Part shown: positions 49,518 to 58,759 of the stretch, piece by piece
Layout of the letters: every line of letters starts with the position of its first letter
Numbering within the stretch: position 1 is the first letter of the stretch
Assembly: GCF_015223355.1 (NCBI RefSeq)
Contig: NZ_JADFFK010000004.1
Coordinates: 62,001-126,000 of the forward strand
Source of the DNA: Salipiger mangrovisoli
GTDB lineage: Bacteria > Pseudomonadota > Alphaproteobacteria > Rhodobacterales > Rhodobacteraceae
Reading direction: 5' to 3'
Length of the DNA stretch: 64,000 bases
Position numbers and translations under genes: made by a program
The notes under the pieces: generated by a model
Seen by the model: the letters and a program-made list of their open reading frames with translations, nothing else
What the model was told of the DNA's origin: nothing
Databases searched by the model: none

Positions 49518-49662
49518 GGCGGGGCCTTTCGATGATATGCGCGCAAGCTGTCACAGCGTTCCTGCCGCCGCAAGCGCGGGGCCGCACCGGCATGCGCGCG
49601 GGGCTTGGCGCGCGCCCTGCCCCGCCCTATAAGCCGCTGCGAGACATCGAGGAGTATGGTCC

Positions 49663-50250
49663 ATGCGCAAGGCCGAGGTGAGCCGCAGCACTGCCGAGAC
49701 AAAGATCGAGGTCAGCCTCGATCTCGACGGCACCGGCAGCTACGACATGAAGACCGGTGTGGGGTTCTTCGACCACATGCTGGACCAGCTGGCGCGGCAT
49801 TCGCTGATCGACATGCACGTGCGCGCCGAGGGCGACCTGCACATCGACGACCACCACACCGTCGAGGACACCGGCATCGCCATCGGCCAGGCGCTGGCCA
49901 AGGCGCTCGGCGACAAGCGCGGCATCCGCCGCTATGGCTCCTGCCTGCTGCCGATGGACGACGCGCTGGTGCGCGCGGCGCTGGACCTGTCGGCGCGGCC
50001 CTTCCTCGTGTGGAAGGTGCAGCTGCCCACCGAGAAGATCGGCAGCTTCGATTGCGAGCTGGTGCGCGAGTTCTTCCAGGCGTTGGCGACCCATGGCGGC
50101 ATCACCCTGCACATCGAGGCGATCGACGGGGTGAACTCGCATCACATCGTCGAGGCGGCGTTCAAGGCCGTGGCCCGTGCGCTGCGCGAGGCCGTGGAGC
50201 CCGACCCGCGCAAGCGGGACGCGATTCCCTCGACCAAGGGCGCGCTCTGA
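49663..50250 (+). CDS. hisB: Imidazoleglycerol-phosphate dehydratase
   Basis: A 195-residue HisBd-type enzyme: [18 protein letters not shown], the metal-binding [48 protein letters not shown], and the second half [33 protein letters not shown]. It performs the sixth step of histidine synthesis with two Mn ions. It is monofunctional (no phosphatase domain). It starts the hisBHA run. Confidence 0.97.
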   Translation: MRKAEVSRSTAETKIEVSLDLDGTGSYDMKTGVGFFDHMLDQLARHSLIDMHVRAEGDLHIDDHHTVEDTGIAIGQALAKALGDKRGIRRYGSCLLPMDDALVRAALDLSARPFLVWKVQLPTEKIGSFDCELVREFFQALATHGGITLHIEAIDGVNSHHIVEAAFKAVARALREAVEPDPRKRDAIPSTKGAL

Positions 50251-50263
50251 CAGCGTCGACAGC

Positions 50264-50312
50264 GAGGGGCGCTGCCCCTCGCACTCCCCGGGATATTTGA
50301 CCCTAGAAGAAA
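50264..50312 (+). repeat. 3'-end structured repeat element, copy E (between hisB and hisH)
   Basis: GAGGGGC-gct-GCCCCTC (50264-50280), then ACTCCCCGGGATATTTGACC and CTAGAAGAAA. The second hairpin is missing. It lies between two genes of one pathway, so it either attenuates or processes the hisB-hisH transcript. Confidence 0.75.
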
Positions 50313-50346
50313 CAGGGGCGGACCGGCCGCCCGGACAGGAGGCGAG

Positions 50347-50982
50347 ATGCTGACGGCGATCATCGACTACGAAAGCGGCAACCTGCATTCCGCCGAGAAG
50401 GCCTTTCAGCGCATGGCGCGCGAGCTAGACGCCGGTGAGATCGTGGTAACCGACTCGCCCGAGGTGGTGGCACGGGCCGATCGGCTGGTGCTGCCCGGCG
50501 ACGGGGCCTTCCCGGCCTGCGCCAGGGCGCTGCGCCAGTCCGGCTGCTTCGAGGCCATGGTCGAGGCGGTCACCGTGAAGGGCCGCCCCTTCCTCGGTAT
50601 CTGCGTCGGCATGCAGCTCATGGCCCGCGTCGGTTTCGAGTACGAGGAGACGCCGGGCCTTGGCTGGGTCGATGGCGAGGTCGAAAAGATCCTGCCCGAG
50701 GACACCGCGCTGAAGGTGCCGCACATGGGCTGGAACGAGCTGGTCATCGACCGCGCCCACCCTGTGCTGGACGGGGTGAGCAGCGGCGATCACGCCTATT
50801 TCGTCCATTCCTACCAGATGCGCATGCTCAACCCCGACCACCGGCTGGCGCATGTGGACTACGGCGGCACGGTCACCGCGGTGGTCGGGCAAGGCACCAT
50901 GCTGGGCTTCCAGTTCCACCCCGAAAAGAGCGCCGACACCGGCCTCAGGATGATCGGAAACTTCCTGACCTGGGCGCCCTGA
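50347..50982 (+). CDS. hisH: Imidazole glycerol phosphate synthase glutaminase subunit HisH
   Basis: A 211-residue class I glutamine amidotransferase. [16 protein letters not shown] opens the fold, the nucleophile Cys sits in [14 protein letters not shown], and the His-Glu pair in [21 protein letters not shown]. It feeds ammonia to HisF, encoded 6.5 kb downstream. ACAGGAGG precedes the ATG. Confidence 0.96.
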   Translation: MLTAIIDYESGNLHSAEKAFQRMARELDAGEIVVTDSPEVVARADRLVLPGDGAFPACARALRQSGCFEAMVEAVTVKGRPFLGICVGMQLMARVGFEYEETPGLGWVDGEVEKILPEDTALKVPHMGWNELVIDRAHPVLDGVSSGDHAYFVHSYQMRMLNPDHRLAHVDYGGTVTAVVGQGTMLGFQFHPEKSADTGLRMIGNFLTWAP

Positions 50983-51086
50983 CAGCGACGCGCCGAGCTT
51001 CCGCTCTCGCAGGGGCAGCGCGCGCATTGCAAAGCGCGCCCCCGCGCGGCTATAGGGGGCCGTCACAGACTTTGCGGAGCCGCGCC

Positions 51087-51809
51087 ATGATCCTCTACCC
51101 CGCCATCGACCTCAAGGACGGCAAGGCCGTGCGCCTGCTGCGCGGCGACATGGAGAAGGCCACGGTCTTCAATGACGATCCCGCGGCGCAGGCGATGGAG
51201 TTCGTCGAGGCGGGCTGCGACTGGCTGCACCTCGTCGATCTCAACGGTGCCTTCGCCGGCGAGCCGGTGAACGCGGCGGCGGTCGAGGCGATCCTCGCGC
51301 GCACCAAGGTGCCGGCGCAGCTCGGCGGCGGCATCCGCGACATGGCCACCATCGAGCGCTGGCTCGACAAGGGCCTCGCGCGGGTCATCCTCGGCACCGT
51401 GGCGGTCGAAAAGCCCGAGCTGGTGCGCGAGGCCGCGAGGGCCTTCCCCGGCAAGGTTGCCGTCGGCATCGACGCGCGCGACGGCCGCGTGGCGACCAAG
51501 GGCTGGGCCGAGGTGACCGACGTCGACGCGGTGGATCTGGCACGCAGCTTCGAGGACGACGGCGTCGCGGCGATCATCTACACCGACATCAACCGCGACG
51601 GTGCCATGCAGGGGCCGAACATCGAATACACCGCCGCCATGGCGCGCGCCGTTTCGATCCCGGTGATCGCCTCGGGCGGCGTGTCGAAGCTGGCGGACCT
51701 CATCGCGCTGCGCGACTGCGGCGCGCAGCTCAATGGCGCGATCTCGGGCCGGGCGCTTTACGATGGCGCCATCGATCTCAAAGAGGCGCTGGCCGCGCTC
51801 AAAGACTGA
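51087..51809 (+). CDS. hisA: Phosphoribosylformimino-5-aminoimidazole carboxamide ribotide isomerase HisA
   Basis: A 240-residue beta/alpha barrel with paired phosphate sites: [20 protein letters not shown] (catalytic Asp), [42 protein letters not shown] (second Asp), [25 protein letters not shown]. It carries out the Amadori rearrangement in histidine synthesis. GGAG upstream supports the ATG at 51087. Unlike in many relatives, hisF does not follow. Confidence 0.96.
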   Translation: MILYPAIDLKDGKAVRLLRGDMEKATVFNDDPAAQAMEFVEAGCDWLHLVDLNGAFAGEPVNAAAVEAILARTKVPAQLGGGIRDMATIERWLDKGLARVILGTVAVEKPELVREAARAFPGKVAVGIDARDGRVATKGWAEVTDVDAVDLARSFEDDGVAAIIYTDINRDGAMQGPNIEYTAAMARAVSIPVIASGGVSKLADLIALRDCGAQLNGAISGRALYDGAIDLKEALAALKD

Positions 51810-51830
51810 GCAACAGTCGAGCCGAATGTC

Positions 51831-51861
51831 AAAGGGCCGCCCCGGAGGCGGCCCTTTCTTC
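51831..51861. terminator. Bidirectional terminator between hisA and the RNA methyltransferase gene
   Basis: Perfect 11-bp stem AAAGGGCCGCC/GGCGGCCCTTT with a five-base loop; TTTCTT follows on the plus strand and the minus side starts with A/T-rich sequence. It serves both convergent genes. Confidence 0.85.
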
Positions 51862-51871
51862 ATTCCGGCGA

Positions 51872-52975
51872 TCAGAGCGGCTCGGTGCGGTAGAGCTTCA
51901 CCTTCAGGCTGCCATGCGCCACCGGCGCGCCGGTGGGCAGGAAACGCAGGCCGGTGGCCTTGGCCAGCCCCGGCTCGGTGGTGATGATGCCGACGCGCCA
52001 GCCCGCGAACCTCTCCTTCAGCACCGTGCCCAGCGAGGCGTGCAGCGCGTGCAGCGGGCCCTTCTCGCCAATCCGCGCGCCGTAGGGCGGGTTCACCATG
52101 ACGAGGCCCGGCGGGCCGTCGGGGCGCTCCAGCTCGCTCACCGGGCGGCACGCGAAGCGGGTCCAGTCGGTGACCCCGGCGCGCGCGGCATTCTCGGTGG
52201 CAAAGCGCACAGCGCCCGCGTCGCGATCCGAGCCGTAGTAGAGCGAGCCGGGCGCGCGCAGCGGCTCCTGCCGTTTCAGCCCCTTGAGATCGGCGGGCGC
52301 GAACACCGCCAGCCGCTCGAAATCAAAGGCGCGCGCCCTGCCGGGCAACAGGCCGGCGGCAATCTCGGCGGCCTCGATCGGGAAGGTGCCGGAGCCGCAC
52401 ATCGGGTCGAGCACCGGCTCAACCCCGTCGTAGCCGCAGGCGCGCAGGAAGAGCGAGGCCAGCGTCTCGCGCATCGGCGCCTTGCTGACCGCCTGTTTCA
52501 GGCCGCGCCGGTGCAGCGGCTGGCCGGAGGTGTCGACGGAGAAGGAGACGATATTCTCTTCGATCCGGGCAAGGATGCGCACCCCGTCGTCGGCCAGCGG
52601 CGCGCCCAACTCCTCGGTGATCGCCCGCTCGATGCGCTCCTTCGCGGCACCGGCGTGGTAGATCTTCGACTTGCGGCTCAGTGCCTCGACCTTCACCGGC
52701 ACGTCGGGCCGCAGGATGTCACCCCAGGGGAACTTGCGCGAGCGCTTGTCGAGCTGCGCGAGGTGCACCGCCGGGAAGCCGCCGATCCGGGCCAGCACCC
52801 GCGCCGCGCCGCGCAGTTCGAGGTTTGCGCGCGCCACCTCGGGCCAGCCGCCCTGGAACGACACGCCGCCCTGCTCGGGCTTCAGCGGGCCGAAGCCGAG
52901 CGACTTGGCCTCGGCAACCAGCACGGGCTCCAGCCCCGGCGCGCAGGCCAGGAAAATCTCGAATGTCTTGTCCAT
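51872..52975 (-). CDS. THUMP-domain class I SAM-dependent RNA methyltransferase (RlmL N-half/TrmN-like)
   Basis: A 367-residue enzyme. The THUMP domain (about 40-160) starts EIFLACAPGLEPVLVAEAKSLG and includes RKSKIYHAGAAKERIERAITEELG. The UPF0020 catalytic half has QPLHRRGLKQAVSKAPMRETLASLFLRACGYD, DPMCGSGTFPIEAAEIAAG (SAM site) and the NPPY motif LVMVNPPYGARIGEK. Relatives make N2-methylguanosine in 23S rRNA or tRNA. It is the last gene of the DUF952-pyrD-arsC run. Confidence 0.88.
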   Translation of the reverse strand: MDKTFEIFLACAPGLEPVLVAEAKSLGFGPLKPEQGGVSFQGGWPEVARANLELRGAARVLARIGGFPAVHLAQLDKRSRKFPWGDILRPDVPVKVEALSRKSKIYHAGAAKERIERAITEELGAPLADDGVRILARIEENIVSFSVDTSGQPLHRRGLKQAVSKAPMRETLASLFLRACGYDGVEPVLDPMCGSGTFPIEAAEIAAGLLPGRARAFDFERLAVFAPADLKGLKRQEPLRAPGSLYYGSDRDAGAVRFATENAARAGVTDWTRFACRPVSELERPDGPPGLVMVNPPYGARIGEKGPLHALHASLGTVLKERFAGWRVGIITTEPGLAKATGLRFLPTGAPVAHGSLKVKLYRTEPL

Positions 52976-52986
52976 CACATGTCCCG

Positions 52987-53325
52987 TCAGAGCAGCTCGA
53001 GCACGCGCTCGGGCGGGCGGCCGATCATCGCGCGGGCACCGGAGATGGCGACCGGACGCTCGATCAGCTTGGGTGTCTCGGCCAGAGCGCGCAGCAGCGT
53101 CTCGTCGTCGCTGTCCCGGCTCAGGCCCGCCGCCTTGAACTCGGCTTCCTTGGTGCGGACCATCTCGATCGCCGGCACGCCGAGCGCGGCCTGCGCCGCC
53201 TTCAGCTCGTCGAAGGAAGGCGCGTCCTCGAGGTAGCGGCGCACCTCGGGCTCGACGCCGTTGTCCTGCAACAGCGCCAGCGCCTCGCGCGACTTGCTGC
53301 AGCGGGGGTTGTGCCAGAGGATCAT
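52987..53325 (-). CDS. arsC: ArsC-family reductase
   Basis: A 112-residue thioredoxin-fold protein: [19 protein letters not shown] with the active Cys at position 9, [12 protein letters not shown], and the conserved [21 protein letters not shown]. This matches glutaredoxin-dependent arsenate reductases. No arsB, arsH or arsR is nearby and its ATG overlaps the pyrD stop, so a housekeeping Spx/ArsC-like role is also possible. Confidence 0.85.
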   Translation of the reverse strand: MILWHNPRCSKSREALALLQDNGVEPEVRRYLEDAPSFDELKAAQAALGVPAIEMVRTKEAEFKAAGLSRDSDDETLLRALAETPKLIERPVAISGARAMIGRPPERVLELL

Positions 53326-54383
53326 GTCCAGTCCCCTCGGCCGGTACCGACCGCTTCCTCGACCGAAGCGAAGCCGTCCCGCGCCAGCAGCGCGTCCAGT
53401 CCCTCGGCGATGTCCTGCACCAGCGAGAGCCCGCCGAAGACCAGCGCGGTATAGACCTGCACCGCCGAGGCGCCGGCGCGGATTTTCTGGTAAGCCTGCT
53501 CGGCCGAGCCAATGCCCCCGACGCCGACCAGCGGCATCTGCCCATCCGTCAGCTCCGAGAGCCTTGCCAGCACGCGGGTGGATTTCTCGAACAGCGGCTG
53601 GCCGGACATGCCGCCCCCCTCCGACGCGAAGGGCGAGGAGAGCCCCTCGCGCGAGAGCGTGGTGTTGGTGGCGATCACCGCGTCGACCTTGCTGGCCATG
53701 GCGACCTCGGCCACGTCCTTGAGCCCCTGCTCATCGAGATCCGGCGCGATCTTGAGGAACACCGGGATGCGGTCATCGAGGTTCGCCCGCGCATCCATGA
53801 CGCCGCCCAGCAGCGCCGCCAGCGCGTCCTTGCCCTGCAGGTCGCGCAGCCGCTCGGTGTTGGGCGAGCTGACGTTCACCGTGGCGAAATCGAGGTGCTC
53901 GCCGCAGCGCGCCAGCACCTTGGCGAAATCCGCCGCACGGTCCTCGCTGTCCTTGTTGGCGCCGAGGTTGAGCCCCAGCACCATGCCGCTCGGGCGTTGG
54001 ACAAGGCGCTGCGCGACCACCTCCATGCCCTCGTTGTTGAAGCCGAAGCGGTTGATCGCGGCCCGGTCCTCGGTCAGGCGGAAGAGGCGCGGCTTGGGGT
54101 TGCCGGGCTGCGGGCGGGGCGTGACGGCCCCGACCTCGACGAAGCCGAAGCCCGCCCGCGACAACCCCTGCAGCGCCGAGGCGTTCTTGTCGAAGCCGGC
54201 GGCAAGCCCGATCGGGTTGGGCAGCGGAAGCCCTGCCAGTTCGCAGCGTAGCCGGTCCGAGGTGATCAGCCCCGGTGCCGGGGCAAGCCCCATCTTCAGC
54301 GCCATGATCGCCAGCCCGTGCGCCTGCTCGGGATCGACCTTGTGCAGAAGCGGCAGGCCCGCCTTCTCGAGGAATCTCATCAT
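53322..54383 (-). CDS. pyrD: Dihydroorotate dehydrogenase (quinone), class 2
   Basis: A 353-residue flavoenzyme. The amphipathic N-terminal membrane-contact helices ([29 protein letters not shown]) mark class 2. The FMN barrel shows [61 protein letters not shown] with the catalytic Ser, [37 protein letters not shown]. It oxidises dihydroorotate in pyrimidine synthesis and passes electrons to ubiquinone. ATGA overlaps join it to DUF952 and arsC. Confidence 0.96.
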   Translation of the reverse strand: MMRFLEKAGLPLLHKVDPEQAHGLAIMALKMGLAPAPGLITSDRLRCELAGLPLPNPIGLAAGFDKNASALQGLSRAGFGFVEVGAVTPRPQPGNPKPRLFRLTEDRAAINRFGFNNEGMEVVAQRLVQRPSGMVLGLNLGANKDSEDRAADFAKVLARCGEHLDFATVNVSSPNTERLRDLQGKDALAALLGGVMDARANLDDRIPVFLKIAPDLDEQGLKDVAEVAMASKVDAVIATNTTLSREGLSSPFASEGGGMSGQPLFEKSTRVLARLSELTDGQMPLVGVGGIGSAEQAYQKIRAGASAVQVYTALVFGGLSLVQDIAEGLDALLARDGFASVEEAVGTGRGDWT

Positions 54384-54721
54384 GCCAGATCGTCCGGGAA
54401 CACATGTGCGCCGTCACTGCCGAGCGGCATCGGGCGCGACCATAGTAGCCCAGCCAGCGGCAGCGCGGAATAGAGATGCGGAAACAGCGCCCCGCCGCGC
54501 GACGGCTCCCAGGTGATCTTGTCACCGAGGGACTCCGCCTCGTAGCACAGGAGTTGAAGCCCCTCAGCCCCGGCGAAGTGCTTCGCCGCCGTCTCGCGCA
54601 CCTGCTCGGCGGTAGAGAAATGGATGTAGCCATCGGCCACGTCGATCGGCGCACCGGCGGTCTCGCCCTGCGCCTGCAGCGCCGCCCATTCGTCGGCCCG
54701 GAGGATTTTGTAGATCAGCAT
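54380..54721 (-). CDS. DUF952 family protein
   Basis: A 113-residue protein: [50 protein letters not shown], then [19 protein letters not shown]. The IYKI...[12 protein letters not shown] and FPHLYg.Lp motifs are those of DUF952, a small fold related to ADP-ribosyltransferase-like or CYTH-like proteins with unknown function. It is the first gene of the pyrD operon by overlap. Confidence 0.88.
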   Translation of the reverse strand: MLIYKILRADEWAALQAQGETAGAPIDVADGYIHFSTAEQVRETAAKHFAGAEGLQLLCYEAESLGDKITWEPSRGGALFPHLYSALPLAGLLWSRPMPLGSDGAHVFPDDLA

Positions 54722-54791
54722 GACCGGCTGATGCCGTGGAACCCCGTTCCGGTCAATCCCCGCAGTCAATGCACGTTGAGCAAATCCGCGC

Positions 54792-55019
54792 TCAGAGCCA
54801 GCGTCCGCAATGCCTCTGGATGCGCGGGATGATCACCCAGACCATCGAGAAGACCATGATCGGCACGAGCAGAAGATTGCGCTGCCAGAGCGACCATTCC
54901 GCAGTGAGCGGCCCGATCAGATAGGCCAGCAGGGTGACAAACGGGTAGACCGCGCAGAATACGAAGAGGGCGAAGCGCAGGCGGGACGGCACCCGCGGCG
55001 TAGCTGTCGTGGCAGACAT
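54792..55019 (-). CDS. Small two-helix membrane protein
   Basis: A 75-residue protein: basic N-terminus, helix 1 FALFVFCAVYPFVTLLAYLIG, helix 2 NLLLVPIMVFSMVWVIIPRI, short basic end. It is divergent from the TetR gene and shares the region with its operator, so it is the likely regulated target. The start ATG 55019 has only a weak ribosome site. Function unknown; small TM proteins under TetR control often affect efflux or membrane stress. Confidence 0.65.
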   Translation of the reverse strand: MSATTATPRVPSRLRFALFVFCAVYPFVTLLAYLIGPLTAEWSLWQRNLLLVPIMVFSMVWVIIPRIQRHCGRWL

Positions 55020-55041
55020 GGGAGGTCTCTTTATAGGAACG

Positions 55042-55054
55042 GAACGTATCGTTC
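55042..55054. promoter_or_regulatory. Operator for the TetR-type regulator
   Basis: Perfect palindrome GAACG-TAT-CGTTC between the divergent two-helix membrane gene and the TetR gene, 23 bases from the former's start codon. A dimer of the adjacent TetR protein is the natural ligand. Confidence 0.6.
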
Positions 55055-55131
55055 TCATAAGAGCTGGCCGCCTCTCCTGTAAAGGGCTATGCGGGAGGGG
55101 CGTTCCCCTTTCTTCACCTGATCCGGACCCG

Positions 55132-55725
55132 ATGACCGAAAAACGAGCTTCCATCGGCGCGCGCCGCAACCCCGAGACCGAAACCGCGATTCTGGACGCC
55201 GCTGCGGAGATCCTCGCCGAGAGCGGCATCTCCGGGCTGCGAATGGAGGCCGTGGCCAAACGCGCCCGCGCCGGAAAGGCCACGCTCTACCGCTGGTGGC
55301 CCACGCGCGGCGCCCTGTTGCTGGCGCTCTACAGGCGCCGCAAGCCGGTGGCGGCCTACCCCGACACCGGCACGCTCGAGGGCGACCTGACCGCCGTCTT
55401 CGCCCAGGTCTTCGCGCATTGGCATGGCGAGACCGGGCAAATCTTCCGATCGATCATCGCCGCCGCCCAGGCCGAGCCCGATGTGGCAGAGGCGCTGGCG
55501 GAGTTCCGGGAAGAGCGCCTTGCGGGCCTTCGGGAGGTCGTCGCCCGCGCCGGAGTCCGCGGCGAACTTGCCCCGGACGCTGTGCCCGCCCGGCTGGCCG
55601 AGGCGGTGATCGCGATGCTCTGGTACAAATTGCTCTCGGGCGGACTAGGCGACGACCCCCGGGCACTTGCCCGTCTTCTGTGCCAAGGCTGGAGCGCCAT
55701 GAAAACTTCACCCGACGTGCTTTGA
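55132..55725 (+). CDS. TetR/AcrR family transcriptional regulator
   Basis: A 197-residue regulator. The N-terminal helix-turn-helix is typical: ETAILDAAAEILAESGISGLRMEAVAKRARAGKATLYRWWPTRGALLLALYRRR. The C-terminal domain is helical (IFRSIIAAAQAEPDVAEALAEFREERLAGLREVV), resembling TetR_C_16-like domains. It likely represses the divergent membrane gene and itself through the palindrome at 55042. Ligand unknown. Confidence 0.88.
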   Translation: MTEKRASIGARRNPETETAILDAAAEILAESGISGLRMEAVAKRARAGKATLYRWWPTRGALLLALYRRRKPVAAYPDTGTLEGDLTAVFAQVFAHWHGETGQIFRSIIAAAQAEPDVAEALAEFREERLAGLREVVARAGVRGELAPDAVPARLAEAVIAMLWYKLLSGGLGDDPRALARLLCQGWSAMKTSPDVL

Positions 55726-55750
55726 CACAAAGGAATTGTCGTTGCAGGAT
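55722..55750 (+). promoter_or_regulatory. Promoter of the 5'-nucleotidase gene
   Basis: TTGACA (55722-55727), 17-base spacer, CAGGAT (55745-55750). The -35 overlaps the TetR stop codon; the -10 lies 36 bases before the start codon. Confidence 0.5.
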
Positions 55751-55786
55751 CGGAAGATAAGAAAAACCCGACAGAGAGGATTCCCG

Positions 55787-57346
55787 ATGTCGCTTCGCCT
55801 TCTGACCGGCGCTGCCGCCCTCGCCCTGACCGCAGGCACCGCCAGCGCGGACTATGCGATCACCATCCTGCACACCAACGACTTCCATGCGCGCTTCGAG
55901 CCGATCAGCAAGTACGACTCGACCTGCGGCGAAGAGGACAATGCCGCGGGCGAGTGTTTCGGCGGCTCGCCGCGCCTGCAGACCGCCATCACCGAGGCCA
56001 AGGAGCGCGCCGGCAACTACCTGCTGGTGGACGGCGGCGACCAGTTCCAGGGCACGCTCTTCTACACCTACTACAAGGGCAAGCTGGCCGCCGAGATGAT
56101 GAACCAGATGGGCTACGACGCGATGACCGTCGGCAACCACGAGTTCGACGACGGCCCCGAGGTGCTGCGCGGCTTCGTCGATTCCGTGAACTTCCCGGTG
56201 CTCATGTCCAACGCCGACCTCACGGGCGAGGGCCTGCTGAAGGGCGCGATCAAGAAATCCACCATCATCGAGAAGGACGGCCAGAAAATCGGCCTCATCG
56301 GCCTCACCCCGGTCGATACCGACGAGCTGTCGAGCCCCGGCAAGAACGTGGTCTTCACCGATCCGGTGGGCTCGGTGCAGGCCGAGGTGGACGCGCTGAC
56401 CGCCGAGGGCGTGAACAAGATCATCGTGCTGTCGCACTCGGGCTACAACGTCGACCTCAAGGTCGCCGAGGAGACCACCGGCGTCGACGTGATCGTCGGC
56501 GGCCATTCGAACACGCTGCTCGGCGACATGGATGGCGCCGCGGGCCCCTACCCCACGATGGTCAAGGACACCGCCATCGTCTCGGCCTATGCCTACGGCA
56601 AGTTCCTCGGCGAGCTGAACGTCACCTTCGACGACGAGGGCAACATCACCGAGGCCTCGGGCGCGCCGCTGATCATGGATGCCGCCGTGACCGAGGATGC
56701 CGCCACCAAGGACCGCATCATCGAGGCCGCCAAGCCGCTCGACGAGATCCGCAACAAGGTGATCGGCGAGTCGACCGCCGAGATCAACGGCAGCCGCGAC
56801 ATGTGCCGCGCCGAGGAATGCCCGATGGGCAACCTCGTGGCCGACGCCATGCTCGACCGGGTCAAGGACCAGGGCGTCGAGATCGCGATCACCAACGGCG
56901 GCGGGCTGCGCGCCTCGATCGACGCGGGCGAGGTCACCATGGGCGAGGTGCTCACCGTGCTGCCCTTCCAGAACACGCTCTCGACCTTCCAGGTCACCGG
57001 CGCGGTGATCAAGGAGGCGCTTGAGAACGGCGTGAGCCAGATGGAAGAGGGCGGCGGCCGCTTCCCGCAGGTCTCGGGGATCAGCTTCACCGTCACCCCC
57101 GCGGCCGAGGTCGGCAGCCGCATCTCCGACGTGATGGTCGGCGACGCCGCGCTCGACGAGGCGAAGACCTACGGCGTCGTGTCGAACAACTTCGTGCGCA
57201 ACGGCGGCGACGGCTATGCGATGTTCACCACCGCCAAGCAGGCTTATGACTTCGGTCCCGACCTTGCCGACGTGGCGGCCGAGTTCATCGCGGCAGGCAC
57301 CCCCTACGAGCCCTATACCGACGGCCGGATCACCATCGCCGAGTGA
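55787..57346 (+). CDS. Periplasmic 5'-nucleotidase/2',3'-cyclic phosphodiesterase, UshA-like
   Basis: A 519-residue protein with a signal peptide ([20 protein letters not shown], cut near residue 21). The metallophosphatase domain shows [42 protein letters not shown] and VGGHSNTLL (metal ligands). The C-terminal nucleotidase domain starts about residue 325 and includes [40 protein letters not shown] and the substrate-binding FVRNGGDGY. It releases phosphate and nucleosides from nucleotides in the periplasm. Confidence 0.93.
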   Translation: MSLRLLTGAAALALTAGTASADYAITILHTNDFHARFEPISKYDSTCGEEDNAAGECFGGSPRLQTAITEAKERAGNYLLVDGGDQFQGTLFYTYYKGKLAAEMMNQMGYDAMTVGNHEFDDGPEVLRGFVDSVNFPVLMSNADLTGEGLLKGAIKKSTIIEKDGQKIGLIGLTPVDTDELSSPGKNVVFTDPVGSVQAEVDALTAEGVNKIIVLSHSGYNVDLKVAEETTGVDVIVGGHSNTLLGDMDGAAGPYPTMVKDTAIVSAYAYGKFLGELNVTFDDEGNITEASGAPLIMDAAVTEDAATKDRIIEAAKPLDEIRNKVIGESTAEINGSRDMCRAEECPMGNLVADAMLDRVKDQGVEIAITNGGGLRASIDAGEVTMGEVLTVLPFQNTLSTFQVTGAVIKEALENGVSQMEEGGGRFPQVSGISFTVTPAAEVGSRISDVMVGDAALDEAKTYGVVSNNFVRNGGDGYAMFTTAKQAYDFGPDLADVAAEFIAAGTPYEPYTDGRITIAE

Positions 57347-57465
57347 GCCGCCCGCCGGGCGACAGGACGCGGGGGCGTGCCGGCAACGGCGCGCCCCCTT
57401 CGCATTCCCGCCGGTTGCCGCAACATCCTCTTCCCCCCGCGGAAATTCCGCACTATCAGGACCCC

Positions 57466-58224
57466 ATGCTGAAGACGCGCATCATCCCCTGCCTCGACGT
57501 GGCCGATGGCCGCGTGGTCAAGGGCGTCAACTTCGTCGACCTGCGCGATGCGGGCGACCCGGTCGACGCCGCCCGAGCCTATGACGCCGCCGGCGCCGAC
57601 GAGATCTGCTTCCTCGACATCCACGCCACGCATGAAAACCGCGGCACGATGTTCGACGTGGTGACCCGCACCGCCGAGCAATGCTTCATCCCGCTCACCG
57701 TGGGCGGGGGCGTGCGCACCGTCGCCGACGTGCGGGCGTTGCTGCTGGCCGGGGCCGACAAGGTCTCGTTCAACTCCGCCGCCGTGGCCAATCCCGACGT
57801 GGTTGCCGAGGCCGCCGACCATTTCGGCAGCCAGTGCATCGTCTGCGCCATCGACGCCAAGACCGTCGAGCCGGGCCGCTGGGAGATCTTCACCCACGGC
57901 GGCCGCCGCGCCACCGGCATCGACGCGGTCGAGTTCGCCATCACCATGGCGCGCAAGGGCGCGGGGGAAATCCTGCTGACCTCGATGGACCGCGACGGCA
58001 CCAAGGCGGGCTTCAACCTGCCGCTGACCCGCGCCATCGCCGACGCGGTGCCGATCCCGGTGATCGCCTCGGGCGGCGTCGGCACGCTCGATCACCTGGT
58101 CGAGGGCGTGACCGAGGGCCATGCCTCGGCGGTGCTCGCCGCCTCCATCTTCCACTTCGGCACCTACACCATCGCCGAGGCCAAGGCCCACATGGCCGCC
58201 GCCGGCGTTCCCGTGAGGCTCTGA
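57466..58224 (+). CDS. hisF: Imidazole glycerol phosphate synthase cyclase subunit HisF
   Basis: A 252-residue barrel: [21 protein letters not shown] with the catalytic Asp11-type residue, [46 protein letters not shown] (second Asp), [37 protein letters not shown]. It works with HisH. It is separated from hisA by the 5.6 kb unrelated block and is directly followed by hisE after one base. Confidence 0.97.
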   Translation: MLKTRIIPCLDVADGRVVKGVNFVDLRDAGDPVDAARAYDAAGADEICFLDIHATHENRGTMFDVVTRTAEQCFIPLTVGGGVRTVADVRALLLAGADKVSFNSAAVANPDVVAEAADHFGSQCIVCAIDAKTVEPGRWEIFTHGGRRATGIDAVEFAITMARKGAGEILLTSMDRDGTKAGFNLPLTRAIADAVPIPVIASGGVGTLDHLVEGVTEGHASAVLAASIFHFGTYTIAEAKAHMAAAGVPVRL

Positions 58225-58225
58225 G

Positions 58226-58549
58226 ATGACCGAGATGACGCTCGAAAAGCTCGAAGAGATCGTCGCGACCCGCGCCGCCGCCTCGCCCGACGAGAGCTGG
58301 ACCGCCAAGCTGCTCGCCAAGGGCCCCGAGAAATGCGCCGAGAAATTCGGCGAGGAAGCCATCGAGGCGATCATCGAGGCGGTGAAAGGCGACCGCGAGA
58401 AGCTCGCCTCCGAGGCCGCCGACGTGCTCTTCCACTTCCTCGTGATGCTGCGCGCGCGCGATCTGCCGCTGACGGATGTCATGGCCGAGCTTGAGCGCCG
58501 CCAGGGCCGCTCCGGCATCGCCGAGAAGGCCGCGCGCCCCAAGGGCTGA
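58226..58549 (+). CDS. hisE: Phosphoribosyl-ATP pyrophosphatase
   Basis: A 107-residue MazG-fold enzyme: [70 protein letters not shown]. The E-x3-E...E-x2-D metal sites are visible in [10 protein letters not shown] and EAADVLFH. It removes pyrophosphate from PR-ATP, the second step of histidine synthesis. Start at 58226 or the in-frame ATG nine bases later. Confidence 0.95.
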   Translation: MTEMTLEKLEEIVATRAAASPDESWTAKLLAKGPEKCAEKFGEEAIEAIIEAVKGDREKLASEAADVLFHFLVMLRARDLPLTDVMAELERRQGRSGIAEKAARPKG

Positions 58550-58558
58550 CCGGCGACA

Positions 58559-58620
58559 GGGGGCGCTGCCCCCTCGCCACTGCGCGGCTCACCCCCGGCG
58601 TATTTTTCAAGAGAAGAAGA
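58559..58620 (+). repeat. 3'-end structured repeat element, copy F (downstream of hisE, hybrid tail)
   Basis: GGGGGC-gct-GCCCCC (58559-58573) 10 bases after the hisE stop, a weak second hairpin, then the type II tail CCGGCGTATTTTTCAAGAGA followed by AGAAG. It joins the hairpin of type I with the tail of type II. Confidence 0.65.
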
Positions 58621-58668
58621 CGGGACGCACAGGCGGCGCACCCGTCTGATCGCTGCGGGGCCCGCGCT

Positions 58669-58728
58669 TTCTTCTAGGCTCAAATATCCCGGGGGAGACG
58701 CGCGCAGCGCGGCGGGGGCGGAGCCCCC
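58669..58728 (-). repeat. 3'-end structured repeat element, copy G (downstream of the CoA-binding protein gene)
   Basis: On the minus strand: GGGGGC-tcc-GCCCCC (58714-58728), CGCGC-tgc-GCGCG, then CCCGGGATATTTGAGCCTAG and AAGAAA. With copy F it fills the convergent gap 58550-58759, which holds no gene. Confidence 0.8.
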
Positions 58729-58759
58729 TGACCCGCGCCCCGAACGCGCCCGCAAAGGA

